From the NCBI GenBank assembly GCA_022767345.1, contig JALEOD010000020.1:1-45691 (forward strand): a DNA stretch of 45,691 nucleotides, given 5' to 3'. The number at the start of each line of letters is the position of its first letter. The first letter of the stretch is position 1. This DNA comes from Emergencia sp. GTDB taxonomy: Bacteria > Bacillota > Clostridia > Peptostreptococcales > Anaerovoracaceae. Position numbers and translations under genes: made by a program. Positions 1 through 7,174 of the stretch are shown here, piece after piece. The notes beneath the pieces were generated by a model. It was not told the DNA's origin. It saw nothing but the letters and a program-made list of their open reading frames with translations, and did no database searches.

Positions 1-45
1 ATCGCCTATGATGGTAAGCATAGGTGCTCTTTTGATGCTTCAAAA

Positions 46-89
46 CATACAAAAACGGACATACCACTTCTCAATGATATATCCGTTTT
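46..89 (-). terminator. Probable intrinsic terminator of the leftmost gene
   Basis: An inverted repeat pairs 52-63 with 78-89 (11 of 12 positions match). Read on the minus strand it is followed by a short T-rich tract. It lies about 65 bases past the stop of the leftward unknown gene, so it would end that transcript. Confidence 0.55.
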
Positions 90-112
90 GATTGTGTCGG
101 AAGCCTCTTTCA

Positions 113-139
113 CAATGTCAGCTTAACTTAATGACATTG
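113..139. other. Small perfect inverted repeat downstream of the leftmost gene
   Basis: CAATGTCA at 113-120 is mirrored by TGACATTG at 132-139 around an 11-base loop. It sits between the stop codon at 153 and the probable terminator at 46-89. It has no T tract of its own. It could be an RNA-stabilising 3' hairpin or part of a compound terminator. Confidence 0.4.
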
Positions 140-152
140 GCAAGTTTCCTCG

Positions 153-638
153 CTACTCTTCCATATTGTGAAACATTACGCCAATGAGTTCATATAGTTT
201 TTGGGAATTACGATCGTACTCTTCTTGCGTTACCCCACGAAGTTCGATTAATTTGTTGTGAAGCTCACAAGAATTTGTCTCGATATAACCCGAACTCTTT
301 TCAATATATAGAAAGATTTCTTCATTTTCCGAACAATCGGCATAAAGGCTTCGACTTCTTTCATTTCTGACCACTGTTAAGAAAACCGGCGAAAAGTGTT
401 CCTGATTGTAATAATCCAAACGCTGAAGATTTGCCTCAAACATTTCAACTTGCACAGGATATAGTTTTCTTTCTTCAAGGTCATAATGGTCAGTTAAATA
501 ACTTGTTATTTTATTAAAATCATACGGCCTGGGTGTAATCAAGCTTTTTTGCCTTTCAAAGGTTTCAGGATTTTCCGAAACTACTTCATCTAAATATAAT
601 CTAGCTGGCCGCCCTTTTCTTCTTTTAAATAACTGCAT
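153..638 (-). CDS. Unknown AT-rich protein with basic AT-hook-like N-terminus
   Basis: I do not recognise this protein. The chosen start (ATG at 638) lies 5 bases after the stop of the upstream gene and gives 161 residues. The frame is open further upstream, to an ATG at 674 and a TTG at 698, but those starts would overlap the upstream gene, and no candidate has a good ribosome site. The N-terminus is strongly basic (KRRKGRPAR at about residues 5-13), resembling an AT-hook. The rest is mixed and acidic, with no membrane segment or signal peptide. The base composition is visibly more AT-rich than the genes from 1613 onward, which suggests recent acquisition together with its neighbour. Function unknown; a small DNA-associated protein is only a guess from the basic motif. 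Confidence 0.5.
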   Translation of the reverse strand: MQLFKRRKGRPARLYLDEVVSENPETFERQKSLITPRPYDFNKITSYLTDHYDLEERKLYPVQVEMFEANLQRLDYYNQEHFSPVFLTVVRNERSRSLYADCSENEEIFLYIEKSSGYIETNSCELHNKLIELRGVTQEEYDRNSQKLYELIGVMFHNMEE

Positions 639-643
639 AGTCT

Positions 644-1240
644 TTAAAATGGTCGTTTTGGATTTATTGACCATACACCAGTAATTTGGTATTGACAAGA
701 CAACCAGCCTGGGTTTTCTCCTATGCGATAAACCCCTATATCCTTTGTCCTTATATAAACATTTTTTACATCTAAAGGAACCATAACATTGTCACTTACT
801 GTTCTATATCCACTATAGTAAGAATCCAATTCGACTTTGTAATATGATTGTCCTGATTTAGGGACCAGTTTTAGATAGTTTTTCCCTATAAGATAAGATT
901 TTTCAACAATCAACTCCTTAAATCTGACAGTTTTAACTCTAAAGGTAGCATTATATTTTAAATACAATGTGCAGTTTTCCATCATAGAATTCACCCTTAC
1001 CATAAATGGAGTAATTGTACAATCAGCCATACCGCCTTCATCTCCTGCTCCGAATGGTTGAATTCCAGGTTCCTGATTCAACTCCTGCATTGCTTCTGGG
1101 ACACTATTGAAGATTGGAATCTCGATAGATTCATTTTCCGAATAGTCAATATCCTCAGCAAACACATAGCCAATATTTCCAAAGCATAGGATAAAACAAA
1201 TTGATAAAACAAGGAAAGTTTTTCGGGTAATATACTTCAT
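644..1240 (-). CDS. Unknown secreted protein
   Basis: The 198-residue product starts with a typical Sec signal peptide: a basic MKYITRK, a hydrophobic stretch at about residues 8-24 and a likely cut after VFA at about residue 28. The mature part is Tyr- and Ser-rich, with no lipobox and no other membrane segment, so it is probably released or wall-associated. AAGGAG lies 8 bases before the ATG at 1240, and a good promoter is at 1297-1325. It appears to be the first gene of a two-gene transcript with the unknown gene at 153-638. No known domain could be recognised. It is AT-rich compared with the genes to the right. Confidence 0.7.
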   Translation of the reverse strand: MKYITRKTFLVLSICFILCFGNIGYVFAEDIDYSENESIEIPIFNSVPEAMQELNQEPGIQPFGAGDEGGMADCTITPFMVRVNSMMENCTLYLKYNATFRVKTVRFKELIVEKSYLIGKNYLKLVPKSGQSYYKVELDSYYSGYRTVSDNVMVPLDVKNVYIRTKDIGVYRIGENPGWLSCQYQITGVWSINPKRPF

Positions 1241-1296
1241 AGTCGGTCTCCTTTCCTAATCAAGTCAAGAATTGCAAAATAATTTGACTATTTTAA

Positions 1297-1325
1297 ATTT
1301 TATCACAGCTAACTTTCGTTGTCAA
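1297..1325 (-). promoter_or_regulatory. Sigma-A-type promoter for the secreted-protein gene
   Basis: On the minus strand there is a consensus -35 TTGACA (1320-1325), a 17-base spacer and a -10 TAAAAT (1297-1302) preceded by an extended TG. Transcription would start near 1290, about 50 bases before the ATG at 1240. Confidence 0.75.
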
Positions 1326-1424
1326 CATTTGATATAAAAGGTATTGCTTGAAGTTCAAAAAAAAGAACACCAATTGGAAAAATTTTATAGTGCTATCTGC
1401 AAAGAAATGCGGTATAATAATAGT

Positions 1425-1600
1425 AGCCTAGAACTCGCGTTAAGGATTCATAATTGAACCTACACTTTCGCATCGGGAATCCGGGTCCAAGGAGCCAATG
1501 TCAAGCCTCCTTTCGAGTGGAAGACAAAAGCCCCGGCAGGATACCCACCTATCAACAGATAGGGCGTCAATTATATCCTGACGGAGCTTTCTGGGTTTTT
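1425..1600 (+). ncRNA. ssrS: 6S RNA (ssrS)
   Basis: This noncoding stretch of about 175 bases folds into a long rod, the hallmark of 6S RNA, which mimics an open promoter and binds sigma-70/A holoenzyme. The 5' arm (about 1425-1456) pairs with the 3' arm (about 1567-1595): CCTAGAAC/GTTTCTGGG-type pairs, AGGAT/ATCCT and ATAATTGA/TCAATTAT. A central unpaired region follows. Its 3' side holds a small CCTATC/GATAGG hairpin in a CCCACCT context as in Firmicute 6S RNAs. An upper stem CCGGG/CCCGG is capped by AAGGAG/CTCCTT. TATAAT at 1413-1418 lies just upstream, and the 3' end is T-rich (1596-1607). The assignment rests on fold and remembered family motifs, not on a covariance search. Confidence 0.8.
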
Positions 1601-1612
1601 TCTTTTTAAAGA

Positions 1613-2518
1613 CTACAGATTTTCTTTATAAAACGCTGTAATCTCAGCGAACAGCATATCTTTAATCTCCGATTTTTCAAATCCCATCTCATAACCGTGA
1701 GGGCTTTCTGCCGATGTAATTTCAATGATTTTCACATCTTCATAAGCGCCGGCGCATTCCAGCGACGCCTCCGGCAGCACCACGTGATCCTCAGTATTAT
1801 AGATGACCAGAACCGGCGCGGAAAACTTATACCCGGTTTCTGACGGCACGTAATCTTCAACGGAACTGAAAAAAGCCGGTGTCAGTATTACGCCCTGGTG
1901 GGTCACACTGCCCTTTTCCCCGGCCTCTTCTTTGCATTTCTCCCAAGCTTTCGTACCGCCCATATAACGCTGAAAGGCGCTGCCGTTTCCCGCAGGCGCA
2001 ACCAGCACCATAGCCTTATAATCATAGCCGCCTGCATGTTCATTGCCGCATTTCATCGCGGCTCTGCCGCCGAGACTCCTTCCAAAGATACCGATTCTGT
2101 CCGGGTCGATATTGTAATGAGCTGCCATATAATCCATGCAGAGCACCTGGTCAGAAACCATGGTATCTACCGTATACTGATTGACCTGTACTGCCCCGGC
2201 GTCTGCTCCTTCATAGTGTCCGAAATCCATACGAATGGTCGCAATGCCATTTTCCGCAAGATGCCTTGCTAAATACTTTCCGCCAGCGCTGTTCATAGTG
2301 CCGTGAAAGCCGTGGCTCAGGCATATCAGGGGCAGTTTCTCCTCTTCCCAGTTTTCCGGTATCACAATCTGTGCCTTAGTGTAAGTTCCTTCCTCATTTT
2401 CCATCATCACATCGAAGGTACATATGCCCCGATTTTTAGCCGAACAGCCCGTCAGATTCCACAAGCAGCCTGCTAAACAAACAGTCAGAAGAAAGATTGT
2501 TATCTTTTGTCTGCTCAT
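1613..2518 (-). CDS. Lipoprotein alpha/beta hydrolase
   Basis: This 301-residue protein has a signal peptide with lipobox LTGC (Cys25), so it should be anchored on the outer face of the membrane. The hydrolase part shows an oxyanion-hole HGFHG (69-73), the nucleophile elbow GRSLGG (Ser148), an Asp in NTEDH (Asp244) and a His in SPHGYEMG (His274). That is a complete catalytic triad in the usual order, closest to the dienelactone hydrolase/prolyl oligopeptidase-like group. Substrate is unknown; an ester or small peptide is likely. It is the last gene of a five-gene leftward operon, starting 1 base after the stop of the M20 amidohydrolase. Its 3' end lies 5 to 15 bases from the converging 6S RNA terminator. 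Confidence 0.85.
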   Translation of the reverse strand: MSRQKITIFLLTVCLAGCLWNLTGCSAKNRGICTFDVMMENEEGTYTKAQIVIPENWEEEKLPLICLSHGFHGTMNSAGGKYLARHLAENGIATIRMDFGHYEGADAGAVQVNQYTVDTMVSDQVLCMDYMAAHYNIDPDRIGIFGRSLGGRAAMKCGNEHAGGYDYKAMVLVAPAGNGSAFQRYMGGTKAWEKCKEEAGEKGSVTHQGVILTPAFFSSVEDYVPSETGYKFSAPVLVIYNTEDHVVLPEASLECAGAYEDVKIIEITSAESPHGYEMGFEKSEIKDMLFAEITAFYKENL

Positions 2519-2519
2519 A

Positions 2520-3692
2520 TTAATCTCGATTAAAATCTTCCTTCATCGCTTTGATTTTATCTTCATCACTGAAAATTTTCGCAATCTGCAGCGCAATAAT
2601 CTTTGCGCCGTCGCGTAGTGCCTGATGCGCCCGGTCCGTTTTCATAACTTCAGCAAAGCCTCTGGTATGAATCGGCACATTAGGTTCAGTCACCTGCAGG
2701 CAAGGATGGAAGCCCGGGCAGACGTAGCTGACATTGCCGATATCGGAAGATCCGAATATTTTCTCACTGTCTCCATTAAGTTCAATGCCAAGCTCCTGAT
2801 AAATTTCTGCCAGCGCCGCCATCCCCGTCGGGTTTGCTTTCATATTGTCGTAAGTAGCGGCAGTAGGCGTTTTGCACCATGTAGTTTCTGTTGCAATGGC
2901 TGCACCCTCTGCGCAGGAATCCACCTGATGAATTAATTTCTGAAGATGTTTTTTGTCCAGCGCCCTGATATAGAATTCAGCCGTTACCGTCTCCGGTACA
3001 ATATTCGGCGCTTCGCCTCCGTTTCTAATGATTCCGTGGAACTGCGCGTCTGGTTTAGAGTGCTGTCTCAGCATATCTACAGCATGAAACATCAGCTGCG
3101 CCGCGTTAAACGCATTTCTGCCCTCCCATGGCGCCGCCGAGGCATGAGCCGCAGTGCCGTGAAATTCATACATATAGGAAGCAAGGCACTGCAGTTTCGG
3201 ACTCAAAAGATTACCGTTGTAAAGATGAACCATAATCGCCATATCATATCCGTCAAAGGCGCCTCTTTCTGCCATTGTGCATTTTGCGCCGTCAGTTTCC
3301 TCAATGGGCGTTCCGATAATGTGAATGTCCGCATTGAGCGCATCCTGCAAATCCTTTGTCGCAAGGGCTGCCAGAACGCTGATAGAACCGCTCAGACAAT
3401 GTCCGCAGGCGTGACCGATTTCCGGCAGCGCATCATATTCTGTCAGAATCGCAATCTTATACTTGTGATTGTTCGCCCCGTAAATCCCTTTAAAGGCAGT
3501 AGGCAGTCCGGAAAAAGGATACTCCGTTTCATATCCGTGGGCCTTTAAAAGTTCTACAATTTTCCGGGATGTCTCATACTCCTCTCCGGAAATTTCGGGA
3601 TGATCTGCAATATCATCGTTCAAACGCACCAGTTCTGCATGATACGTCTCTATTGCTTTAAAAATACTTTCTCTTAACTCAGTGTACTTCAT
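2520..3692 (-). CDS. M20 family amidohydrolase (AbgB/PM20D2-like)
   Basis: This cytoplasmic zinc hydrolase of 390 residues belongs to the M20D branch, which cleaves N-acyl or N-aminoacyl amides such as p-aminobenzoyl-glutamate, indoleacetyl-amino acids or modified dipeptides. The metal-binding signature EYDALPEIGHACGH (85-98) is intact, followed by IEE (130-132), His156 and a distal VPIHTRGF segment carrying the last metal ligand. The inserted dimerisation domain is in the middle (GTAAHASAAPWEGRNA is the usual anchor). AAGGAG stands 7 bases before the ATG. It sits in the rarD operon between an MBL-fold hydrolase and a lipoprotein hydrolase. This suggests uptake or export of an acylated amino compound coupled to its hydrolysis, but the substrate cannot be read from the sequence. 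Confidence 0.88.
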   Translation of the reverse strand: MKYTELRESIFKAIETYHAELVRLNDDIADHPEISGEEYETSRKIVELLKAHGYETEYPFSGLPTAFKGIYGANNHKYKIAILTEYDALPEIGHACGHCLSGSISVLAALATKDLQDALNADIHIIGTPIEETDGAKCTMAERGAFDGYDMAIMVHLYNGNLLSPKLQCLASYMYEFHGTAAHASAAPWEGRNAFNAAQLMFHAVDMLRQHSKPDAQFHGIIRNGGEAPNIVPETVTAEFYIRALDKKHLQKLIHQVDSCAEGAAIATETTWCKTPTAATYDNMKANPTGMAALAEIYQELGIELNGDSEKIFGSSDIGNVSYVCPGFHPCLQVTEPNVPIHTRGFAEVMKTDRAHQALRDGAKIIALQIAKIFSDEDKIKAMKEDFNRD

Positions 3693-3708
3693 AATACGCT
3701 CCTTTCTC

Positions 3709-4653
3709 TCAGCTTCCTCTGAACACTGTTAAAATATGTTTGATTGTATACTTTGCATTTTCATAAAATGCAGGCTTTGGCTGTTCCTTCCCTCTATCCT
3801 CACTCCAAAACTGCGCATCAAATTTTTCCATAATCTGTTCCTCAGAAAAGCCCTGATCCGCCCAGTAAAGAATGAAATCCCTCTCACCCTTCGCAGAAGC
3901 GATATACATGGAAAAATAATCCTTAGCAAAGAAAGCCGGTGTAATACCGTAGTGTGGTGAAATGACCTGTTTCGGCGCGTACTTTGCACATTTTTTGGCT
4001 GCCTCTATGGTATCCTGATAGCTTTTTAGAATCGCTGTATGCATGTTATCGGGGTTAATAAATACCCCTGTGCTTTCGGAGGCAAACATCAGGCCCTGAG
4101 GTTCCAAAACATAGGTCATGGAGCAGTCGGTATGGCCCTTTGTTTCCAGCACTTGAAAATACACATCACCGCCAAGAGCAATTTTATCCCCCTCGCAGAC
4201 GACACGGTCAACGCGCAGCGGCACGACCAGCACAGATTCACTGCCTGGCGTAAAGATATCTCTGGCAGCATTTCCAAGGCGAAGCATGGTCTTTTTGGCG
4301 CCTTCGCTTTCAAAAACCGATTTTGCCTTGGCTGCGCCGCAGACCATAACATCCGGCCATCTCATTATAATATAAGGAAGTGCGCCGATATGGTCGTAGT
4401 GCGAATGAGACGCCAATACATAATCCACCTTGTCTCTGCCCCTTTCTGCGAGGGCTTTCTCAATATTTCCAATGAGTCCTTCATGGCAGTATGCCATACC
4501 ACAGTCATAAAGCGCAGTCTTCTCAGGCCCAAAAATCAGAAGGCTTTCACCGCCGTGACCTGCTGTCACCCGCACAATATTTTCCGGATAGGAGAATCTG
4601 TCATGTCCGGGAAAATCTATAATTTTGTCACTCTTCTTTCCGGGTATCTCCAT
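3709..4653 (-). CDS. MBL-fold metallo-hydrolase
   Basis: This 314-residue metallo-beta-lactamase-fold protein carries the HSHYDH metal motif at about residues 83-88, a second metal His in KGHTDCS and a conserved H in SPHYG near residue 235. It has no signal peptide, so it is cytoplasmic. The family hydrolyses esters, thioesters or phosphodiesters; which one applies here is unknown. ATG at 4653 is chosen, with a GTG codon directly before it (4656). Either start overlaps the end of the YkvI-type gene by about 26-29 bases, so translation is probably coupled. The gap to the next gene is 16 bases. Confidence 0.85.
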   Translation of the reverse strand: MEIPGKKSDKIIDFPGHDRFSYPENIVRVTAGHGGESLLIFGPEKTALYDCGMAYCHEGLIGNIEKALAERGRDKVDYVLASHSHYDHIGALPYIIMRWPDVMVCGAAKAKSVFESEGAKKTMLRLGNAARDIFTPGSESVLVVPLRVDRVVCEGDKIALGGDVYFQVLETKGHTDCSMTYVLEPQGLMFASESTGVFINPDNMHTAILKSYQDTIEAAKKCAKYAPKQVISPHYGITPAFFAKDYFSMYIASAKGERDFILYWADQGFSEEQIMEKFDAQFWSEDRGKEQPKPAFYENAKYTIKHILTVFRGS

Positions 4654-5722
4654 CACATTCTTCCCCTTTCGTTCTGTGATTTTCTCTGTACACCTTGACG
4701 AAGTTGATGCAGATCATCAGGATAATGAGAAATCCTATATAGCCTTCGATGGGATACAGGTACGCAACAATGGTTTTGAAACCGCTGAGTCCGCATCCAA
4801 AGCCAATAAAAGCACCGCCAAGGAGAATATATTTTTTTACCGGTGTATCTTTAATTTTAGTCGAAAATCCATAATATGTACTGGTCGCGGCAGAGTAAAT
4901 CGCAAGAAACAGTACGATGCCAAAGAGAATATTCGCCGCAGGATGGAGCCTTTCCGAGTAGGCCAGCATTGGCAAATCCATATTCTGGGTGAACGCCATA
5001 TCCTTGCGCAGTGCCGTAATCAGAAGCACCGTCAAAAGCGCCAGCATAAAGCCGCCAACTCCCGCGCCAAGGACACCGCTTTTCTGATTTTTCGCATTGA
5101 CCGCAGAAGATGCCACAATTGGAATCATGCCCAGCATATTATAAGAGATGAATAAAAATGCTGCTAAAAACCAGTTCGGCGCCATTGCGCTGACCGGAAA
5201 TCCTTCTGTTGCCCCGCTCTGCTGAATCGTTGAGCAGATCACAGCAATGCAAAGCCCGATGTCAATCACAAAGAGCACCGGCGCAGTGTATTTGAAAATT
5301 TTCGATACTCGTTCAAAACTGCCGAGCACAGTGAATATTACCATAATAACGATAATGATACCGCCTACCGCCTGATGCATACCAAACTGCTGCGCAAGGA
5401 AAGAGCCGCCGGCTGCCGACATGGATATGATGATGGTATATAAAATTGCCGCCATAAAATACCCCACAGCTCCCGTCAGCTTTGGATTATCTGAAAAAAT
5501 AATAATGCGTCCCATATCAGCAGTGTCAAGAGAACGGGCAATATATGCCACCATCATGCCAATCCCCATGAACAAAAGTCCTGCAATGGTAATACCGATG
5601 TATCCCTTCGCGCCGAATACGCCGAAAAACTGCCAGCCTTCTCTGCCCGATGCAAAGCCGGCACCCATGATGGTGCCTACATAGAGCGCCGCAACATTAA
5701 ACAGATTTAGTTTCTTTTCCAT
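4628..5722 (-). CDS. YkvI-family membrane protein
   Basis: An integral membrane protein of 364 residues with about ten hydrophobic segments spread over its length. It starts with NVAALYVGTIMGAGFASGRE, the glycine-rich first helix typical of the uncharacterised YkvI/COG3949 group, which is distantly related to Na+-coupled amino acid symporters of the LeuT fold. The C-terminal tail (about 20 residues) is charged and cytoplasmic. The ATG at 5722 overlaps the rarD stop as TGATG; a GTG one codon earlier would give the GTGA overlap. AAGGAG precedes both. Position between a drug/metabolite-type permease and hydrolases suggests transport of the operon's substrate, but no substrate is known for the family. 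Confidence 0.8.
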   Translation of the reverse strand: MEKKLNLFNVAALYVGTIMGAGFASGREGWQFFGVFGAKGYIGITIAGLLFMGIGMMVAYIARSLDTADMGRIIIFSDNPKLTGAVGYFMAAILYTIIISMSAAGGSFLAQQFGMHQAVGGIIIVIMVIFTVLGSFERVSKIFKYTAPVLFVIDIGLCIAVICSTIQQSGATEGFPVSAMAPNWFLAAFLFISYNMLGMIPIVASSAVNAKNQKSGVLGAGVGGFMLALLTVLLITALRKDMAFTQNMDLPMLAYSERLHPAANILFGIVLFLAIYSAATSTYYGFSTKIKDTPVKKYILLGGAFIGFGCGLSGFKTIVAYLYPIEGYIGFLIILMICINFVKVYRENHRTKGEECDGDTRKEE

Positions 5723-6621
5723 CACTTTCTAAACTCCTTGTTATTTTTGTTATCTTTGATTTCGCCATAAGTGAAGAATACCAGTCCAATCCAGATAATT
5801 GCAAAAGCGCTGAACTGAATGATATCGAAAGGTTCTTTAAACAAGAAAATTCCTAAAACCAGCGAAATGGACGGTGAAATATACTCTGTCAATCCAACTG
5901 TAATCAGCGGCAGTTTGCTCGCCGCAAAGGAAAACAGTCCAAGAGGAACTGCCGTTGCAATGCCTGCGAACATCAGCAGGAAAAACTTACCGCCTCCTGC
6001 GGTCAGTGCGCCGATGCCTGCGTTTTCATAGTAAAGCATAAATCCTAATGCAACCGGCGCGATAAAAATTGTTTCGTAAAGAAGGGACTGCAGCGGTGAA
6101 GCGCCGACACTTTTCTTAATGGCCGCATAGACAGCAAAGGAAAGCCCCAGCCCTACTGCGATAAGCGGCACTTGTCTATAGCCTATAATCATAACCAAAA
6201 GTCCGCAAACAGCAAAACACACCGATACTTTTTTCCAGTTATTAATCCGTTCTTTATAAATCACTACACCAAACAAGCAGACTACCAAAGGCTCCAGAAA
6301 ATATCCCATGCTGGTCTGAATGACCTGTCCCGCATTGACCGCCCAGATATAGATGCTCCAGTTGATGGTAATAATGATTCCGGCCGCGATATAAGTCAGC
6401 AGATGCTTCCTGCTCTCGAACATGGGTTTAAACACATTCTTGATTCCATATTGATATGCGCAGGCAATGTAACATACGACTGCCATCAGCACAATTCTAT
6501 AGAAAATAATTACCCCTGAAGGAATGGGTTTCAGGCTGTTCCAGTAGATAGGAAGAAGTCCCCAGACCACGGCACAGCCGATGGCGCAGGTCAAGCCGAT
6601 TCGATAATTCTTCTTGTCCAT
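5722..6621 (-). CDS. rarD: RarD-like EamA/DMT-family permease
   Basis: A 299-residue, ten-helix permease of the drug/metabolite transporter superfamily. Family marks are the N-terminal GCAVVWGLLPIYW, the NWSIYIWAVN segment in the fourth helix and LTEYISPS in the second EamA repeat, which are features of the RarD subgroup (named for chloramphenicol sensitivity in other bacteria; physiological substrate not established). It is the first gene of a five-gene operon with a strong promoter at 6659-6687 and AAGGAG 5 bases before the ATG. It overlaps the next gene by 1-4 bases. Confidence 0.88.
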   Translation of the reverse strand: MDKKNYRIGLTCAIGCAVVWGLLPIYWNSLKPIPSGVIIFYRIVLMAVVCYIACAYQYGIKNVFKPMFESRKHLLTYIAAGIIITINWSIYIWAVNAGQVIQTSMGYFLEPLVVCLFGVVIYKERINNWKKVSVCFAVCGLLVMIIGYRQVPLIAVGLGLSFAVYAAIKKSVGASPLQSLLYETIFIAPVALGFMLYYENAGIGALTAGGGKFFLLMFAGIATAVPLGLFSFAASKLPLITVGLTEYISPSISLVLGIFLFKEPFDIIQFSAFAIIWIGLVFFTYGEIKDNKNNKEFRK

Positions 6622-6658
6622 AATTTCTCCTTGAATGCTTTCTATAATCTAACATATT

Positions 6659-6687
6659 ATTTTATCATTGAACTGTTGATATTACAA
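6659..6687 (-). promoter_or_regulatory. Promoter of the rarD operon
   Basis: Minus-strand -35 TTGTAA (6682-6687), 17-base spacer and extended -10 TGATAAAAT (-10 hexamer at 6659-6664). Predicted start near 6652, giving a leader of about 30 bases before rarD. Confidence 0.75.
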
Positions 6688-6732
6688 GGGTTAGTTGACG
6701 GCTTCCCTTATCCCGCATTCCACATAAAGCAA

Positions 6733-6766
6733 AAGTGGGATAAGCCCGAATGGTCTTATCCCACTT
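6733..6766 (-). terminator. Perfect 12-bp hairpin, probable terminator of the Cys-rich gene
   Basis: AAGTGGGATAAG (6733-6744) pairs perfectly with CTTATCCCACTT (6755-6766) around a 10-base loop. On the minus strand it is followed by TTTGCTTT. It lies 160 bases downstream of the small Cys-rich gene and just before the rarD promoter, so it probably insulates the two. I see no gene between 6767 and 6926. Confidence 0.65.
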
Positions 6767-6926
6767 CAAATTGCAAATCCTCTGACAGGCATATAAATGA
6801 TACATGCGAATTACATATTTCCGCAAAAAATCCCCAAAATATGCACAAAGGCGTTCAAGTAAAAAGCACGGCCACCGCACGTCTAAATTCAACAGCATTC
6901 AAGCCGCGCAGGCAGCCGCTTTCATT

Positions 6927-7142
6927 TTAGAACAGTCCTCCGAAAAGGCCTCCGCCTCGGTTGCCATCATTTCCGCAGAACAGAAAGTACAGTACAACCA
7001 GTAAAATAAGTATACCCAGACCATTTCCGCTGTCGTTATTACAGCAGTTGTTCTGCGGCGGTACGCAGCAGCATTGCGGCGCCGGCTCACAGCACGGTTC
7101 ACACGGCTCGCAGCAGCAGTCCTGATTTCTGAAGTCTCCCAT
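6927..7142 (-). CDS. Small Cys-rich single-span membrane protein
   Basis: A 71-residue protein with three parts: an N-terminal Cys cluster (11 Cys in the first 34 residues, as CCC, CC and CxxCC groups mixed with Pro, Gln and Asn), one membrane helix (about residues 41-56, GLGILILLVVLYFLFC) and a short Gly/Phe tail ending GGGLFGGLF. A perfect GGGAGG lies 6 bases before the ATG. A longer ORF in another frame over the same bases has no ribosome site and no coherent composition. Small Cys/Gly-rich membrane proteins of this type occur in many Clostridia, where some are thought to be spore- or envelope-associated. Metal binding or a disulfide-linked coat role is inference. It is monocistronic, with an odd structured leader (7244-7475). 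Confidence 0.75.
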   Translation of the reverse strand: MGDFRNQDCCCEPCEPCCEPAPQCCCVPPQNNCCNNDSGNGLGILILLVVLYFLFCGNDGNRGGGLFGGLF

Positions 7143-7174
7143 AAAAAACCTCCCTTATGTTGATAGAGTATCAT

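Noticed and set aside
1431-1456. Third copy of the TTCATAAT..TGAAC operator at about 1448-1457
   Set aside because: The word TTCATAATTGAACC is one base short of the palindrome and is part of the 6S RNA closing stem.
6899-7174. 91-codon leftward frame overlapping the Cys-rich gene
   Set aside because: It is a shifted frame over the same bases with Arg/Ala-rich low-complexity content and no ribosome site; the 71-residue frame has GGGAGG at ideal spacing.
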